Of a stretch of 64,000 nt of DNA, positions 47,008 to 56,599 are shown piece after piece (position 1 is the stretch's first letter; every line of letters starts with the position of its first letter). The notes beneath the pieces were generated by a model, which saw only the letters and a list, made by a program, of their open reading frames with translations, was not told the DNA's origin and did not search any database. Made by a program: the position numbers and the translations under genes. This stretch comes from Stenotrophomonas koreensis (GTDB lineage: Bacteria > Pseudomonadota > Gammaproteobacteria > Xanthomonadales > Xanthomonadaceae), in NCBI RefSeq assembly GCF_001431525.1, contig NZ_LDJH01000013.1, positions 1 through 64,000 on the forward strand. Reading direction: 5' to 3'.

Positions 47008-47016
47008 AAAAAAAAA
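47008..47016. repeat. A9 homopolymer tract
   Basis: Nine consecutive A (T on the minus strand) about 22-30 nt before the hydratase ATG, conspicuous in this GC-rich sequence. Confidence 0.7.
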
Positions 47017-47170
47017 GAAAGTTTATGAATTCGTGGGAACTTGTGCCGGCCAGCGCAGTCAAAACGGCTGCGTTGGCAGTGGCGATGTGCCGGCGCGCAG
47101 GGCTATGCTAGCGCGTCGCCTCGGGTTCAATGATTGCCTTGGTGCCATTCCTTTTGCGGAGAATCGTTTG

Positions 47171-47869
47171 ATGAAGTTGCGTTCCCTCGCCGTCGCTGTG
47201 GCGGCTCTGGCCCTGTCGGGTGCCGCTCTGGCGCAGGACACCACCTCCGAAAAGGGGCGTCTGAGTTATTACTTTGGCTATGACTACGGCAACAATCTCA
47301 ATGAACTGACTGCCCGTGGCGAGCAGCTGGACATCGACTCGGTGGTCAAGGGGCTGCAGGATGCCTTTGCCAAGCGCGAGCCGGCCATCACTGCCGACCA
47401 GCTGCGTCCTGCGGTAGAAGCCTTCCAGCAGCGTGAGCGTGCGCGTGCCGAGCAGGCCCGTGCCCAGTACGAGAAGGCCGCTGCCGACAACAAGACCCGT
47501 TCGGACAGCTTCCTGGCTGAAAACCGTGCCAAGGCCGGCGTGCAGACCCTGGCCGGTGGCGTGCAGTACCGCGTGATCGAAGCCGGCCGTGGCGCCAAGC
47601 CGACCACCGGCAGCAGCGTGGCGCTGGAAGTGGCCGGTCCGTTCCCGTACGGCCAGCGTCCGGCCGAGGTGCGCGTGCAGAACGTGCCGGAAATCAAGAT
47701 GGCCGATGTCGAGCTGCAGGCCATGCGTGATGTCCTGCTGCAGATGCCGGTCGGCTCGAAGTGGGAAATCACCCTGCCGGCCGACAAGGCCTACGGTGCC
47801 GACCCGCGTCTGCCGTTCCCGCCGAACGTGGCCGTGCAGTTCGAGGTCAAGCTGGTCAGCATCAAGTAA
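47171..47869 (+). CDS. Periplasmic FKBP-like protein with degenerate isomerase domain
   Basis: A 232-residue exported protein with a signal peptide (cleaved near ALAQD). Residues about 25-120 are an FkpA-type helical dimerisation/chaperone arm (LSYYFGYDYGNNL, VVKGLQDAFA). The C-terminal half keeps the FKBP strands GGVQYRVIEAGRGAKP and MPVGSKWEITLPADKAYG...FEVKLVSI, but the central stretch that normally reads YxGxLxDGxxFDSS is replaced by EVAGPFPYGQRPAEV, so conserved active-site Tyr and Asp residues are missing. It may act as a chaperone rather than isomerase. GGAGA lies before the ATG; a terminator follows. Confidence 0.88.
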   Translation: MKLRSLAVAVAALALSGAALAQDTTSEKGRLSYYFGYDYGNNLNELTARGEQLDIDSVVKGLQDAFAKREPAITADQLRPAVEAFQQRERARAEQARAQYEKAAADNKTRSDSFLAENRAKAGVQTLAGGVQYRVIEAGRGAKPTTGSSVALEVAGPFPYGQRPAEVRVQNVPEIKMADVELQAMRDVLLQMPVGSKWEITLPADKAYGADPRLPFPPNVAVQFEVKLVSIK

Positions 47870-47888
47870 GCCAGCAGTTGGTGCATGC

Positions 47889-47918
47889 AGACGCCGGCAG
47901 ATGCCGGCGTCTGTGTTT
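47889..47918 (+). terminator. Terminator of the FKBP-like gene
   Basis: AGACGCCGGC, AGAT loop, GCCGGCGTCT then GTGTTT, 20 nt after the stop. Confidence 0.75.
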
Positions 47919-48059
47919 GGGCCGCAGTGCAGCGGCGACATGGCAGGTGCGAAGGTGAGTGAGCAGCGTCGGCAGGCAGGATGTATCGGGTTGTGCCCGT
48001 CGGGCTGGCCAGACCGGCTGGCGTGCCCGTATTGCACCGCTCTGACGACGGCGCCCGGG

Positions 48060-48719
48060 GTGTGGCCTGACACCAGCAACGATGGCCTGGGCACTGTGCG
48101 GCCTTACCTGGAGGCCTTGCCGGAGTTGCCGGCGCTGGGCCGGGTGTTGCACCGCCTGGACCGGGTGCCGCAGGGCATTGGCTGGAATCATGCCCAGCTG
48201 GCCGACCTGTTGCCCAGCCAGCCACCGGTGCAGGCGGCGGTGCTGGTCGGCCTGGTGCCACGCGCCGAGGGCACCCAGGTGATATTGACCCGGCGTACCG
48301 AAACCCTGCGCAGCCATGCCGGGCAGGTGGGCTTTCCCGGCGGGCGGATCGAGGCCGTTGATGGCCATCCGGCGGTGGCGGCGCTGCGTGAGAGCAACGA
48401 AGAAATTGCCCTGCTGCCGGAGCAGACCGTGGCGCTGGGGTTTCTGGATCCGTTCATCACCATTACCAATTACCGGGTGCTGCCGTTGGTGGCGGTGATT
48501 GATCCGGATTTTGTCGCCATTCCCAGCCCGGATGAAGTGGCCGAGGTATTTGAAGTGCCGCTGGCCTATCTGATGGACATGCGCCACCTGCGCGCCAGGC
48601 CCGTGGATTGGGGCGGCAACACCCGCAGCGTGCTGGAATATGACTGGCCCGGCCAGCGTATCTGGGGAGCCACGGCGGCCATGCTGGCCAACCTGCACCA
48701 GCGCCTGCAGCAGGCCTGA
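48060..48719 (+). CDS. NUDIX hydrolase, CoA pyrophosphatase-like
   Basis: A 219-residue NUDIX protein of the NudL type, which hydrolyses CoA and its derivatives. The family signature LLTRR-like VILTRRTETLRSHAGQVGFP and NUDIX box GGRIEAVDGHPAVAALRESNEEIAL with REXXEE are present. The frame is open far upstream; no ATG fits, so translation likely begins at GTG 48060 or GTG 48096, neither with a good ribosome binding site. Confidence 0.85.
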   Translation: MWPDTSNDGLGTVRPYLEALPELPALGRVLHRLDRVPQGIGWNHAQLADLLPSQPPVQAAVLVGLVPRAEGTQVILTRRTETLRSHAGQVGFPGGRIEAVDGHPAVAALRESNEEIALLPEQTVALGFLDPFITITNYRVLPLVAVIDPDFVAIPSPDEVAEVFEVPLAYLMDMRHLRARPVDWGGNTRSVLEYDWPGQRIWGATAAMLANLHQRLQQA

Positions 48720-48801
48720 GTCCGGCACTCCCGTCCTGCCACCTGCCGCTGCGCGGCGGCGGCGGTGGTAACGTAGCGGCTCTGTCCGATCAGGATCCTT
48801 G

Positions 48802-49707
48802 ATGAGCGCAACCGCCGTCTCGTTGCTGGCCCCTGGCCAGGTGTTGATCGATGTGCCGACGCTGCGGGCCTGGTTGCACGCCGGGCTTCGGCTGCGTTTG
48901 ATCGACGCACGTTGCGCCCCGGCTATCGGCGGCGGTGACCGCGCGGCCGGCCGCAAGGCCTGGCAGGCCGGCCATCTGCCCGGTGCGCTGCATGCCGATC
49001 TTGACCAGGATCTCGCCGCGCCTGCGGCCAGTGCCCCGGGGCAGGGCCGTCATCCGCTGCCGGAGCAGGCCGCCTTCAACGCCGCGCTGGGGCGCTGGGG
49101 CATCGATACGGACACCACCGTGGTGGTCTACGACGCGGCTGATGGCAGCATGGCCGCTGCGCGCCTGTGGTGGTTGCTGCGCCTGCTTGGGCATCAGCGC
49201 GTTGTTGTGCTCGATGGCGGCGTGGCGGCATGGAGCGCCGCCGGTCTGGCGCTGGATACCGATATCCCGGTGGTGGCCGGGTTGCCGCCCTATCCGGGCC
49301 GGTTCGACCGGCAACAGATGGTCGATGCCGACCAGGTGCTTGCACGCCTGGGCCAGGGCCCTGGCTGGCTGCTGGATGCGCGCGCGCCAGCACGCTTTGC
49401 CGGCCACAGCGAGCCGGTCGATCCGGTGGCCGGGCATGTGCCCGGAGCGCTCAACCTGCCGTATGCGACGCTGGTGGAACAGGGCCGGTTGCTGGCGCCG
49501 GAGCAGATCCGGGCACGCGTGCTGCCGCTGCTGGGGGCTACCGAGCTGCGCGATGTGGTGCTGATGTGTGGTTCGGGGGTGACCGCCTGCCATCTGTTGC
49601 TGGCCCTGGAGCATGCCGGGCTGCACGGTGCGCGCGTCTATCCGGGCTCCTGGAGCGGCTGGATCGCCGATTCCTTGCGGCCAGTCGCAACAACTGCGAC
49701 CGGCTGA
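48802..49707 (+). CDS. sseA: Two-domain rhodanese, 3-mercaptopyruvate sulfurtransferase type
   Basis: A 301-residue sulfurtransferase with an inactive N-terminal rhodanese domain and an active C-terminal one. The active loop is CGSGVTA (in LMCGSGVTACHLL), the form typical of mercaptopyruvate rather than thiosulfate sulfurtransferases. Conserved DAR, AGHLPGA and AGHVPGALNLPY motifs are clear. ATG 48802 follows AGGA; TTG 48799 is less likely. Confidence 0.88.
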   Translation: MSATAVSLLAPGQVLIDVPTLRAWLHAGLRLRLIDARCAPAIGGGDRAAGRKAWQAGHLPGALHADLDQDLAAPAASAPGQGRHPLPEQAAFNAALGRWGIDTDTTVVVYDAADGSMAAARLWWLLRLLGHQRVVVLDGGVAAWSAAGLALDTDIPVVAGLPPYPGRFDRQQMVDADQVLARLGQGPGWLLDARAPARFAGHSEPVDPVAGHVPGALNLPYATLVEQGRLLAPEQIRARVLPLLGATELRDVVLMCGSGVTACHLLLALEHAGLHGARVYPGSWSGWIADSLRPVATTATG

Positions 49708-49722
49708 GCCGACAATCGCCCC

Positions 49723-50637
49723 ATGTCCCTGCTGCTGCCATTGCCGTCCGCCCGCTGGTTCAGCGCTGCCTTGCCGCTTGCGCTGCTGCTGGGCTGCCAC
49801 GGTGGCGCCAATCCGGCCGGGCCGATGGATGCGGCCTACCTGGAGTCCCTGCAGCAGTGGCGCAGTGCGCGGGTTGTGGAGATGAAGCACCGCCCGGGAC
49901 GGCTGGGTTATGTTGCCTCCGGGCGGCTGCTGCCGGGCCGTTACTCGGTTGGCGGTGAATTGGCCGCAGAGCCGGATATCCGCCTGCCGCTGGCGGTATC
50001 GGAACTGGGCCAGCTGGTGCTGGAAGCCGACAGCGCGCGCTTTGTTTCCGTGGACCAGGCCCGGAGCACGTCCTTGCAGCCATCGCGCTTTGACATCGAC
50101 CCGGGTACCCGGCTGGATATCGGCGATGGTCAGTTCTTCGTGGTGCGCACCGGGCCGTTGTGGGGCTGGCGTTTCAAACGCCAGCAGGCGGCAGCTGAGC
50201 ATCCTTTCAATGGGTTCGAGCACTATCCGGTCGATGTCCGCTGGCGGATCAAGGCACGCTGGAAGGCCTATCCCAAGCCACAATCGCTGATCGTGCTGAC
50301 CACGATCGGCACGCCACTGGAATTTGCCGCGCTTGGTGAGGCCAGTTTCTGGCTGGGCGGGCAGGAGCACCGCCTGCGTGCGGTATCCCTGCCCGAAGGC
50401 GACCGGATGATGTTCATGTTCAGTGACCGCACCTGTGGCCGTGGTTCGCATGGCAGCGGGCGCAACGTGGTCACCGCCTTGCCCGGCCCGGGGCAGCGCT
50501 GGATCGAGCTGGATTTCAACCGCGCCGAAAATCCCGCCTGTGCGCTGACCACCCACCTGGTCTGTCCGTTGACCCCGGCAGAAAACCGCCTGGATATCGC
50601 GGTGGAGGCGGGCGAGCAGGCCTGGCGCGAGGTCTGA
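49723..50637 (+). CDS. DUF1684-family lipoprotein
   Basis: A 304-residue exported protein with lipobox LLGC (about residue 25). The C-terminal half has the family's features: WRIKARWKAY, FMFSDRTCGRGSHGSGRNV and ELDFNRAENPACALTTHLV followed by CPLTPAENRL. These proteins have no established function. It lies 15 nt after the sulfurtransferase gene, on the same strand, so they may be co-transcribed. Confidence 0.85.
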   Translation: MSLLLPLPSARWFSAALPLALLLGCHGGANPAGPMDAAYLESLQQWRSARVVEMKHRPGRLGYVASGRLLPGRYSVGGELAAEPDIRLPLAVSELGQLVLEADSARFVSVDQARSTSLQPSRFDIDPGTRLDIGDGQFFVVRTGPLWGWRFKRQQAAAEHPFNGFEHYPVDVRWRIKARWKAYPKPQSLIVLTTIGTPLEFAALGEASFWLGGQEHRLRAVSLPEGDRMMFMFSDRTCGRGSHGSGRNVVTALPGPGQRWIELDFNRAENPACALTTHLVCPLTPAENRLDIAVEAGEQAWREV

Positions 50638-50643
50638 CCGCGC

Positions 50644-51234
50644 TCAGCCGGGGACGTGCAACCGCCGCAGCTCGGTGTTGGCCAGCAGGTAGGCCCACGG
50701 GAACTGCGGGCCCGGGTCGCGTTTGCGCGCGACCAGGATGGCCGGATCATCACTGGCCGGCACCTGCTCCCGGTCCAGGTCCTCATGCCCGGCAATCCAG
50801 CGCAGCCCGGGCAATTGCTGGCGCAGCTGGTCCAGCAGCTGCAGCAGCACATCCAGCTGTGCCGAGGTGTAGGGCTCGTCCATCGCCTGGTGGCGTGAGT
50901 CCAGCCAGTGCGGCCAGCGCCCGCGGTTGACCAGTTCAATGCCGATCGAGCGCGGGTTGTAACCACGCACATGGTGGGCGATGCGGTTGAGCGGGGCGTA
51001 TTGCTCCAGCCGGCCATCGCGGTCGATATAGAAATGGCCACTGTTGCCGGTGCCACTGGCATACAGCACGCGCTCGCCGTACTGGCGCGCCGTATCCATG
51101 TCCGGCAGCTCGGTGCAGTGCAGGACCACCAGGTCAATGGCCGACAGCGGCCGTGACTCAAGCCGCTCGCTGTAGGAGAGCCAGTGGGGGCGGGCAAGTG
51201 GCTGCGCGGTGTCCATGGTCGCCGATGCTAGCAT
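50644..51234 (-). CDS. AmpD-like N-acetylmuramoyl-L-alanine amidase
   Basis: A 196-residue amidase_2 protein with zinc ligands in VVLHCTELP (His), NRIAHHVRGYNPRSIGIELV (His) and WIAGHEDLDRE (Asp/His region). No signal peptide is visible, so it may recycle anhydro-muropeptides in the cytoplasm like AmpD, though AmpD proper is usually annotated with other flanking motifs. ATG 51234 is preceded by AAGGGGG; ATG 51216 is another option. Confidence 0.85.
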   Translation of the reverse strand: MLASATMDTAQPLARPHWLSYSERLESRPLSAIDLVVLHCTELPDMDTARQYGERVLYASGTGNSGHFYIDRDGRLEQYAPLNRIAHHVRGYNPRSIGIELVNRGRWPHWLDSRHQAMDEPYTSAQLDVLLQLLDQLRQQLPGLRWIAGHEDLDREQVPASDDPAILVARKRDPGPQFPWAYLLANTELRRLHVPG

Positions 51235-51266
51235 TGCCACCCCCTTCGCCAGCAATGAGGCATGTC

Positions 51267-51794
51267 ATGTCGCGCGGCCACTGCATTTTGTCCCACGGTT
51301 TTGAAAGTGGTCCGGCGGCGACCAAGGTGACGGCGCTGGCGCAGGCCGCGCAGCAGCTGGGCTGGAGCAGCGAGTGCCCGGATTACACCGACCTGGATGC
51401 ACGCAGCGACATCAGCCGGGTCGGCGATGTGCCGGCACGCCTGCAACGGCTGCTGCAGCTGGCCGGGCAGCGCGCGGCCGAAGGCCCGTTGGTGCTGGCC
51501 GGTTCCAGCCTGGGGGCCTACATTTCGGCCATTGCCAGCCTGCAGCTGCCGGTGCGTGGGCTGTTTTTGATGGTGCCGCCGCTGACCATGGGGCCGCTGC
51601 TGGCGCTGGATGCCGCCGCGGTGCCGACCAGCGTGGTGCATGCCTGGCACGATGAGCTGATTCCTGCATCCGGGGTGATCGACTGGGCTGGGCGGCGTTC
51701 GGCCCGCCTGCTGCTGGTCGATGACGGCCATCGGCTGTCAGCGCATGTGGACACCTGTGCGCGGGCGTTTGCCGAGCTGCTTGCCACGCTGTGA
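51267..51794 (+). CDS. YqiA/YcfP-type alpha/beta hydrolase
   Basis: A 175-residue small esterase. The fold's motifs are LSHGFESGP (oxyanion), GSSLGAYIS (nucleophilic Ser), AWHDELIP (Asp) and VDDGHRL (His). ATG 51267 has GAGG six bases upstream. The gene is divergent from the amidase gene with overlapping control regions. Physiological substrate unknown. Confidence 0.85.
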   Translation: MSRGHCILSHGFESGPAATKVTALAQAAQQLGWSSECPDYTDLDARSDISRVGDVPARLQRLLQLAGQRAAEGPLVLAGSSLGAYISAIASLQLPVRGLFLMVPPLTMGPLLALDAAAVPTSVVHAWHDELIPASGVIDWAGRRSARLLLVDDGHRLSAHVDTCARAFAELLATL

Positions 51795-51914
51795 TCAGGC
51801 CACGCTCAGCGGCCTGGCTGCTGGCTGCGGTTACACTGTGCGCCGCCGGGCCTTGTTGCCCGGTGCCGACCGCGCCCTGAGCGCGCCGCTTTCCCTGTTG
51901 TGGACGTAACCTGC

Positions 51915-54059
51915 GTGAAATTCTTCGTATCCTGCGCCAAGGGCCTTGAGTACCTGCTGGCTGATGAGCTGTTGGCCCTGGGTCTGCCCCGGGCGACCGC
52001 CACCGTGGCCGGCGTCAATGCCGAGGGCACGATGAATGATGCCCAGCGTGTCGTGCTCTGGTCGCGGCTGGCCAGCCGCGTGCTGTGGCCGCTGCACAGC
52101 TTCGAGTGTCCCGATGATACGGCGCTGTACCAGGGCGTGCTGGCCATCGACTGGGAAAACCAGACCACCGCCGACCGCACCCTGGCCGTGGATGCGCATG
52201 TCTCCGGTGAGCAGATCACCCATGCACGCTTTGCCGCGCAACGGGTCAAGGATGCGGTGGTGGACCGCATGCGCGGCCAGGGCCTGGAACGCCCCAGCGT
52301 GAATGTCGAGCTGCCCGATGTGCGCATCAACCTGTCCCTGCGCAAGGGCATTGCCACCATTTCGATCGACCTCGGTGGCGGCCCGCTGCACCGGCGTGGC
52401 TGGCGCATGGCCGCCCACGATGCGCCGTTGAAGGAAAACCTGGCTGCCGCGCTGTTGATCCGTGCGCAGTGGCCGAAAATCCACGCCGAAGGCGGTGCGC
52501 TGCTGGACCCGATGTGTGGTGGCGGCACGCTGCTGGTTGAAGGTGCGCTGATGGCCGCCGACGTCGCCCCGGGCCTGCACCGGCATGGCTCGATCCCACC
52601 GACCCGCTGGCTCGGCTTTGACCAGGCCAACTGGAAGGCCCTGTTTGCCGAGGCCCGCAGCCGCGAGGCCGCCGGCCGCGCCGCGCTCAAGCCAGTGATC
52701 CATGGCAGTGACATCGACCCGCGTGCGATTGCCTCGGCGCGGCAGAATGCCGAGGAAGCCGGGTTGTCGCAGATCATCCAGTTCAGCGTGGCCGATGTGG
52801 CGCTGCTGCAGGCACCGCCGCAGGCGCGCGGCTGCGTGGTCTGCAATCCGCCGTATGATGAGCGCCTGGCTGCCGACGAGGCGCTGTACCGCGACCTCGG
52901 CGATGCGCTCAAGCGCGCGGTGCCGGGCTGGCGTGCCTCGATCCTGTGCGGCACCGCCGAGCTGGGCTTTGCCACCGGCCTGCGTGCGCGCAAGACCTAC
53001 CAGCTGTTCAACGGCGCGCTGGAATGCACCCAGCTGGTGGTGGACCCGATCAAGATGCCCGAGCGCGAGCGCACTGCCGACCAGGCGCCGCGCGAGTTGA
53101 GCGAGGGCGCGCAGATGGTGGCCAACCGGCTGCGCAAGAACCTGCGCAAGTACAAGGCCTGGCTGGCCCGTTCCGGGGTCAGCTGCTACCGCGTCTATGA
53201 TGCCGACCTGCCCGAATATGCCGCCGCGATCGACGTCTACACCGAAGCCGGTGGCAGCGGCCGGATCTGGCTGCATGTGCAGGAATATGCCGCGCCGGCG
53301 GCGATTCCCGAGGCCGACGTCAAGCGCCGCCGCAACGAACTGCTGGCCGCCGCGCGCGAAGTGTTCGGGCTGGAGCATGACCGCATCGCCCTGAAGACCC
53401 GCGAGCGCGGCAAGGGCGGCAGCAAGTACGGCCGGATGGAAAAGCGTGAGCAGTTCATCAAGGTCAGCGAGCACGGTGCGCTGCTACAGGTGAACCTGTT
53501 CGACTACCTGGATACCGGTCTGTTCCTGGACCACCGTCCGCTGCGCGCGCAGATGGCGCGCGAGGCTGAAGGCAAGCGGTTCTTGAACCTGTTCTGCTAC
53601 ACCGGCGTGGCCAGTGTGCAGGCGGCAGTGGCCGGCGCGCTGTCCACCACCAGCGTCGATCTGTCGGCCACCTACCTGGAATGGTGCGCCGACAACATGG
53701 CGCTCAATGGCCTGGGCGGGCGCGAGCACCGGCTGGTGCAGGCCGATGCGCTGCGTTGGCTGGAAGCAGAAACCTGGCAGTACGACGTGATCTTCTGCGA
53801 CCCGCCGACCTTCTCCAACTCGGCTCGTGCCGAGGACTTCGATGTCCAGCGTGAGCACGTCCGCCTGCTGATGGCGGCGGTGCAGCGGCTGGCCCCGGGC
53901 GGGGTGCTGTACTTCTCCAACAATTTCCGCCGCTTCAAGCTGGACGAGCAGGCCATTGCCGGGTTCGCCCACTGCGAGGAAATCTCCCCGCGCACCATCG
54001 ACCCGGATTTCGAGCGCAATGCGCGCATCCACCGTGCCTGGCGGCTGACTGCGTTGTGA
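51915..54059 (+). CDS. rlmL: Bifunctional 23S rRNA methyltransferase RlmKL
   Basis: A 714-residue fusion that makes m2G2445 (RlmL, N-terminal half) and m7G2069 (RlmK, C-terminal half) in E. coli numbering. The first half has a THUMP domain, SAM motif [15 protein letters not shown] and catalytic CNPPYDERL. The second half has SAM motif [20 protein letters not shown] and [12 protein letters not shown] 51915 gives the usual start [18 protein letters not shown] 51900 adds five residues. A strong bidirectional terminator follows. Confidence 0.95.
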   Translation: MKFFVSCAKGLEYLLADELLALGLPRATATVAGVNAEGTMNDAQRVVLWSRLASRVLWPLHSFECPDDTALYQGVLAIDWENQTTADRTLAVDAHVSGEQITHARFAAQRVKDAVVDRMRGQGLERPSVNVELPDVRINLSLRKGIATISIDLGGGPLHRRGWRMAAHDAPLKENLAAALLIRAQWPKIHAEGGALLDPMCGGGTLLVEGALMAADVAPGLHRHGSIPPTRWLGFDQANWKALFAEARSREAAGRAALKPVIHGSDIDPRAIASARQNAEEAGLSQIIQFSVADVALLQAPPQARGCVVCNPPYDERLAADEALYRDLGDALKRAVPGWRASILCGTAELGFATGLRARKTYQLFNGALECTQLVVDPIKMPERERTADQAPRELSEGAQMVANRLRKNLRKYKAWLARSGVSCYRVYDADLPEYAAAIDVYTEAGGSGRIWLHVQEYAAPAAIPEADVKRRRNELLAAAREVFGLEHDRIALKTRERGKGGSKYGRMEKREQFIKVSEHGALLQVNLFDYLDTGLFLDHRPLRAQMAREAEGKRFLNLFCYTGVASVQAAVAGALSTTSVDLSATYLEWCADNMALNGLGGREHRLVQADALRWLEAETWQYDVIFCDPPTFSNSARAEDFDVQREHVRLLMAAVQRLAPGGVLYFSNNFRRFKLDEQAIAGFAHCEEISPRTIDPDFERNARIHRAWRLTAL

Positions 54060-54084
54060 TCCACAAGCGGTTTGAGTTGCAATG

Positions 54085-54113
54085 AATAAAGGCAGCCATC
54101 GGCTGCCTTTATT
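54085..54113. terminator. Bidirectional terminator after rlmKL
   Basis: AATAAAGGCAGCC, ATC loop, GGCTGCCTTTATT: perfect 13-bp stem between convergent genes. Confidence 0.88.
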
Positions 54114-54126
54114 CTTGCCCGTCAGC

Positions 54127-55416
54127 TCAGTTGAGCCAGACCTTGATCGCATGCAGCCCCAGGCCGATCAGGCCGCCGACCAGGGTGCCGTTGTAGCGGA
54201 TGAACTGCAGGTCGCGGCCGACGCTCAGTTCCAGTTGATCGACCAGCTTGTCGTCATCCCAGCTTTTGATCGTGTTGGCCACATGGGTGCGTGCCACTTC
54301 GCGCAGGCGTCCGGCGATACGGGTGGCCGCGCGCTGGATGTGGGTATTGAGGGCATCACGCAGGGCGCCATCGCGCTGCAGGGCGCCGGCCAGCCCGCCC
54401 AGGGCGCGTTCGATATGCGCCGCGACGGTGGAATCCTCCTGCGCCAGGTCGCTGCGCAGTGCCGCGGCGATGCGCTGCCACAGCCCGCCGACATACTCGG
54501 TCACCGCCGGGTGTACCGCCAGCTGGGCCTTGTAGTCCTGCAGGCGCGCGGCCAGGGCCGGATCGGTGCGCAGCCGCTGCACATAGCCGTCCAGCCACTG
54601 GTCATAGTCCTGGCGCAAGGGATGGGCGCTGTCGGTCAGCACGCCCTGCAGTTCCTGCACCAAGGCCTCGCCGATGCGGGCGGCCAAGCTGTCGCCGATT
54701 TCCTCGATCGGCTTGATCCAGTCCACGGTGCTGGCCAGCTTGGGCCACTGCTTGCGGATGTAGCGGGTGATCAGCTCGCTGGCGCGGGCATGCACGGCTG
54801 GCTCGCCCAGCCACTGGCCCAGCCGCTGCAGGCCGGCATCGAACACTTCCTGATGGCGGTTGTCGGCAGTGAGCAGGCCCAGTACATCCGCCAAGGTATC
54901 GGCCGCATCCCAGCGCAGCAGCTGTTCGCTGACGAAGCGGTTGATCGCCGCGCGCACCGCGTCTTCATCGAACACCTCCAGCAACTGCAGGGCCCAGCCC
55001 CGGGCCAGTTGCGCCAGTTGCCGGCGCTGGGCCGGGGCCCCCAGCCACTGGCCGACCCAGTGCGCGGCATCCAGCCGCTGCAGGCGTTCGGCGATCAGCC
55101 CGGGCTCGAGGAAATGGTCGCGCACGAACACGCCCAGGCTGTCGGCCAGGCGCGCCTTGTTGCGCGGCAGGATCGCCGTATGCGGGATCGGCAGCCCGAG
55201 CGGACGCCGGAACAGGGCCACTACCGCGAACCAGTCGGCCAGCGCACCGACTGCGGCCGCCTCGCAGAACGCGCCCACCCAGCCCCACACCCCGTCACCG
55301 CCCATCAGGTGGCTGAACACAAAACCGCTGGCCATGGCCAGCAGCATGGCCACCGCGATCAGCCGCAGGCGGCGCAGCTGGGCCCGGCGTGGGTCAGCGG
55401 GCGGATGGATGCTCAC
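54127..55416 (-). CDS. DUF445 inner membrane protein
   Basis: A 429-residue membrane protein of the DUF445/YjiN family. N-terminal membrane segment(s) (LIAVAMLLAMASGFVFSHL), the conserved FCEAAAVGALADWFAVVALFRRPLGLPIPHTAIL and a C-terminal membrane helix (FIRYNGTLVGGLIGLGLHAI) are diagnostic; the middle is a long helical region. Function unknown, proposed envelope role. GTG 55416 overlaps the previous stop (GTGA). Confidence 0.88.
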   Translation of the reverse strand: MSIHPPADPRRAQLRRLRLIAVAMLLAMASGFVFSHLMGGDGVWGWVGAFCEAAAVGALADWFAVVALFRRPLGLPIPHTAILPRNKARLADSLGVFVRDHFLEPGLIAERLQRLDAAHWVGQWLGAPAQRRQLAQLARGWALQLLEVFDEDAVRAAINRFVSEQLLRWDAADTLADVLGLLTADNRHQEVFDAGLQRLGQWLGEPAVHARASELITRYIRKQWPKLASTVDWIKPIEEIGDSLAARIGEALVQELQGVLTDSAHPLRQDYDQWLDGYVQRLRTDPALAARLQDYKAQLAVHPAVTEYVGGLWQRIAAALRSDLAQEDSTVAAHIERALGGLAGALQRDGALRDALNTHIQRAATRIAGRLREVARTHVANTIKSWDDDKLVDQLELSVGRDLQFIRYNGTLVGGLIGLGLHAIKVWLN

Positions 55417-55895
55417 TGCGACGCGGACGGATTGTTGCCGGGCAGCGCGGGCTGTGTTGTCTCCACTGCGACCGCAGCGGCGCTGACCCGGTGGGTGAAG
55501 CAGTGCCGGCCCGCCCCATGGGCGCGCTCGACCGGGTACTGGCGGCCGTAACGGTTGTCGGCGGTATCGGTGAGGAAGTGCGCGCACAGCTGGTAACGCC
55601 GGGCATCCAGCGGCAGGTAGTCATAGGCTGGACCGCCATCGGCCGGGGCCTGGTTCAGGCTCAACCCGGGTTGGGCCAGTACCGGCGCCAGCGTGGCCGG
55701 CAGCTGGCCGTGTTCACGCTGCCAGCGTTCGATGGTGTTCTCCAGTTGGTTCAGGTCAGCCAGCACGGCGGCATCGCGCTGCATCTGGCGGTGTTCGGCC
55801 GGGCTGGGGGTCAGGGCAATCACCGCCACGATGGTGGCAGCGATCAGCACGCTGGCGGCAATCAGCAGGCTGCGTCCGGGGGAAAGGGTTCTCAT
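55413..55895 (-). CDS. Hypothetical membrane-anchored periplasmic protein
   Basis: A 160-residue protein with one N-terminal membrane segment (LLIAASVLIAATIVAVIAL) and a periplasmic domain with two cysteines (YQLCAHFL, RHCFTH). Its overall shape resembles a minor pseudopilin but it lacks the prepilin cleavage motif. Coupled by ATGA to the DUF5671 gene upstream and by GTGA to DUF445 downstream. Confidence 0.7.
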   Translation of the reverse strand: MRTLSPGRSLLIAASVLIAATIVAVIALTPSPAEHRQMQRDAAVLADLNQLENTIERWQREHGQLPATLAPVLAQPGLSLNQAPADGGPAYDYLPLDARRYQLCAHFLTDTADNRYGRQYPVERAHGAGRHCFTHRVSAAAVAVETTQPALPGNNPSASQ

Positions 55896-56533
55896 GCCGG
55901 GTCCTCCTCCTGGCGCAGGTCATGCAGGTACCAGCCGAACACGCCGCCGGCCAGCAGGGCGACCACGGCGGTCTTCAGGGCGAAGCGGGCGCTCAGCTCG
56001 CCGCCGAGCAGGGTATTGACCAGGCTGATCAGATCGCCGATCAGCACGGACGCGGCGATGAACAGGGTCAGGTAGGTCAGCCAGCGGCGCACCGGTGACA
56101 GGCGCTTGAGTGGTTGGCGCGCCACTGCGCGAGCGATGCGCCAGGACAGCCAGACAAACAGCGGCCAGCTGATGATCAGGCTGGAAACCGAAAAGCGCAC
56201 CCTGGACGAATCGACCACACTGAAAAAGGTGTTGCCGCCTTGGGGCAGCATTACGTTGATCAAGGCGAACAGCAGGTGGCCCAGGTGCCAGATGCTCAGG
56301 TAAAGCGCGGTGAACAGCACCAGGTACTCGAAGGCCTCGCGCGCGGACAGCGAGGCGCTGGGGCGTGGTACCGGCAGCGGGAAGTCGACGCTGGCCCATT
56401 GCTGCATGGCCCCGTCGATCTGCGCCTGTGACCAGCCGGCATCCAGCAGGGCCCGCTGGACCGCCGCCCGTGGGTGGCCGGCAATCAATGCCTGTTCGAT
56501 GAAACGTTCCAGCTCGGCACTGCCTGCGGCCAT
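55892..56533 (-). CDS. DUF5671-like membrane protein
   Basis: A 213-residue protein with an N-terminal helical module (residues about 5-45, EQALIAGHPRAAVQRALLDAGW) followed by about four or five membrane segments of the DUF5671 type (EYLVLFTALYLSIWHLGHLL, ISWPLFVWLSWRIARAVAR). ATG 56533 has AAAGGA eight bases upstream. First gene of a three-gene coupled membrane operon. Function unknown. Confidence 0.8.
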   Translation of the reverse strand: MAAGSAELERFIEQALIAGHPRAAVQRALLDAGWSQAQIDGAMQQWASVDFPLPVPRPSASLSAREAFEYLVLFTALYLSIWHLGHLLFALINVMLPQGGNTFFSVVDSSRVRFSVSSLIISWPLFVWLSWRIARAVARQPLKRLSPVRRWLTYLTLFIAASVLIGDLISLVNTLLGGELSARFALKTAVVALLAGGVFGWYLHDLRQEEDPA

Positions 56534-56599
56534 GGCGCACATCCTTTGTCACGTTGCCGCCCAGCCTAGTGGCTGGACCGCAACACTGACAAGCGCGGC

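Noticed and set aside
55413..55895. Hypothetical protein as an extra type II pseudopilin
   Set aside because: It has a pilin-like shape but lacks the G-F-T-L-x-E cleavage motif and is far from the gsp cluster.
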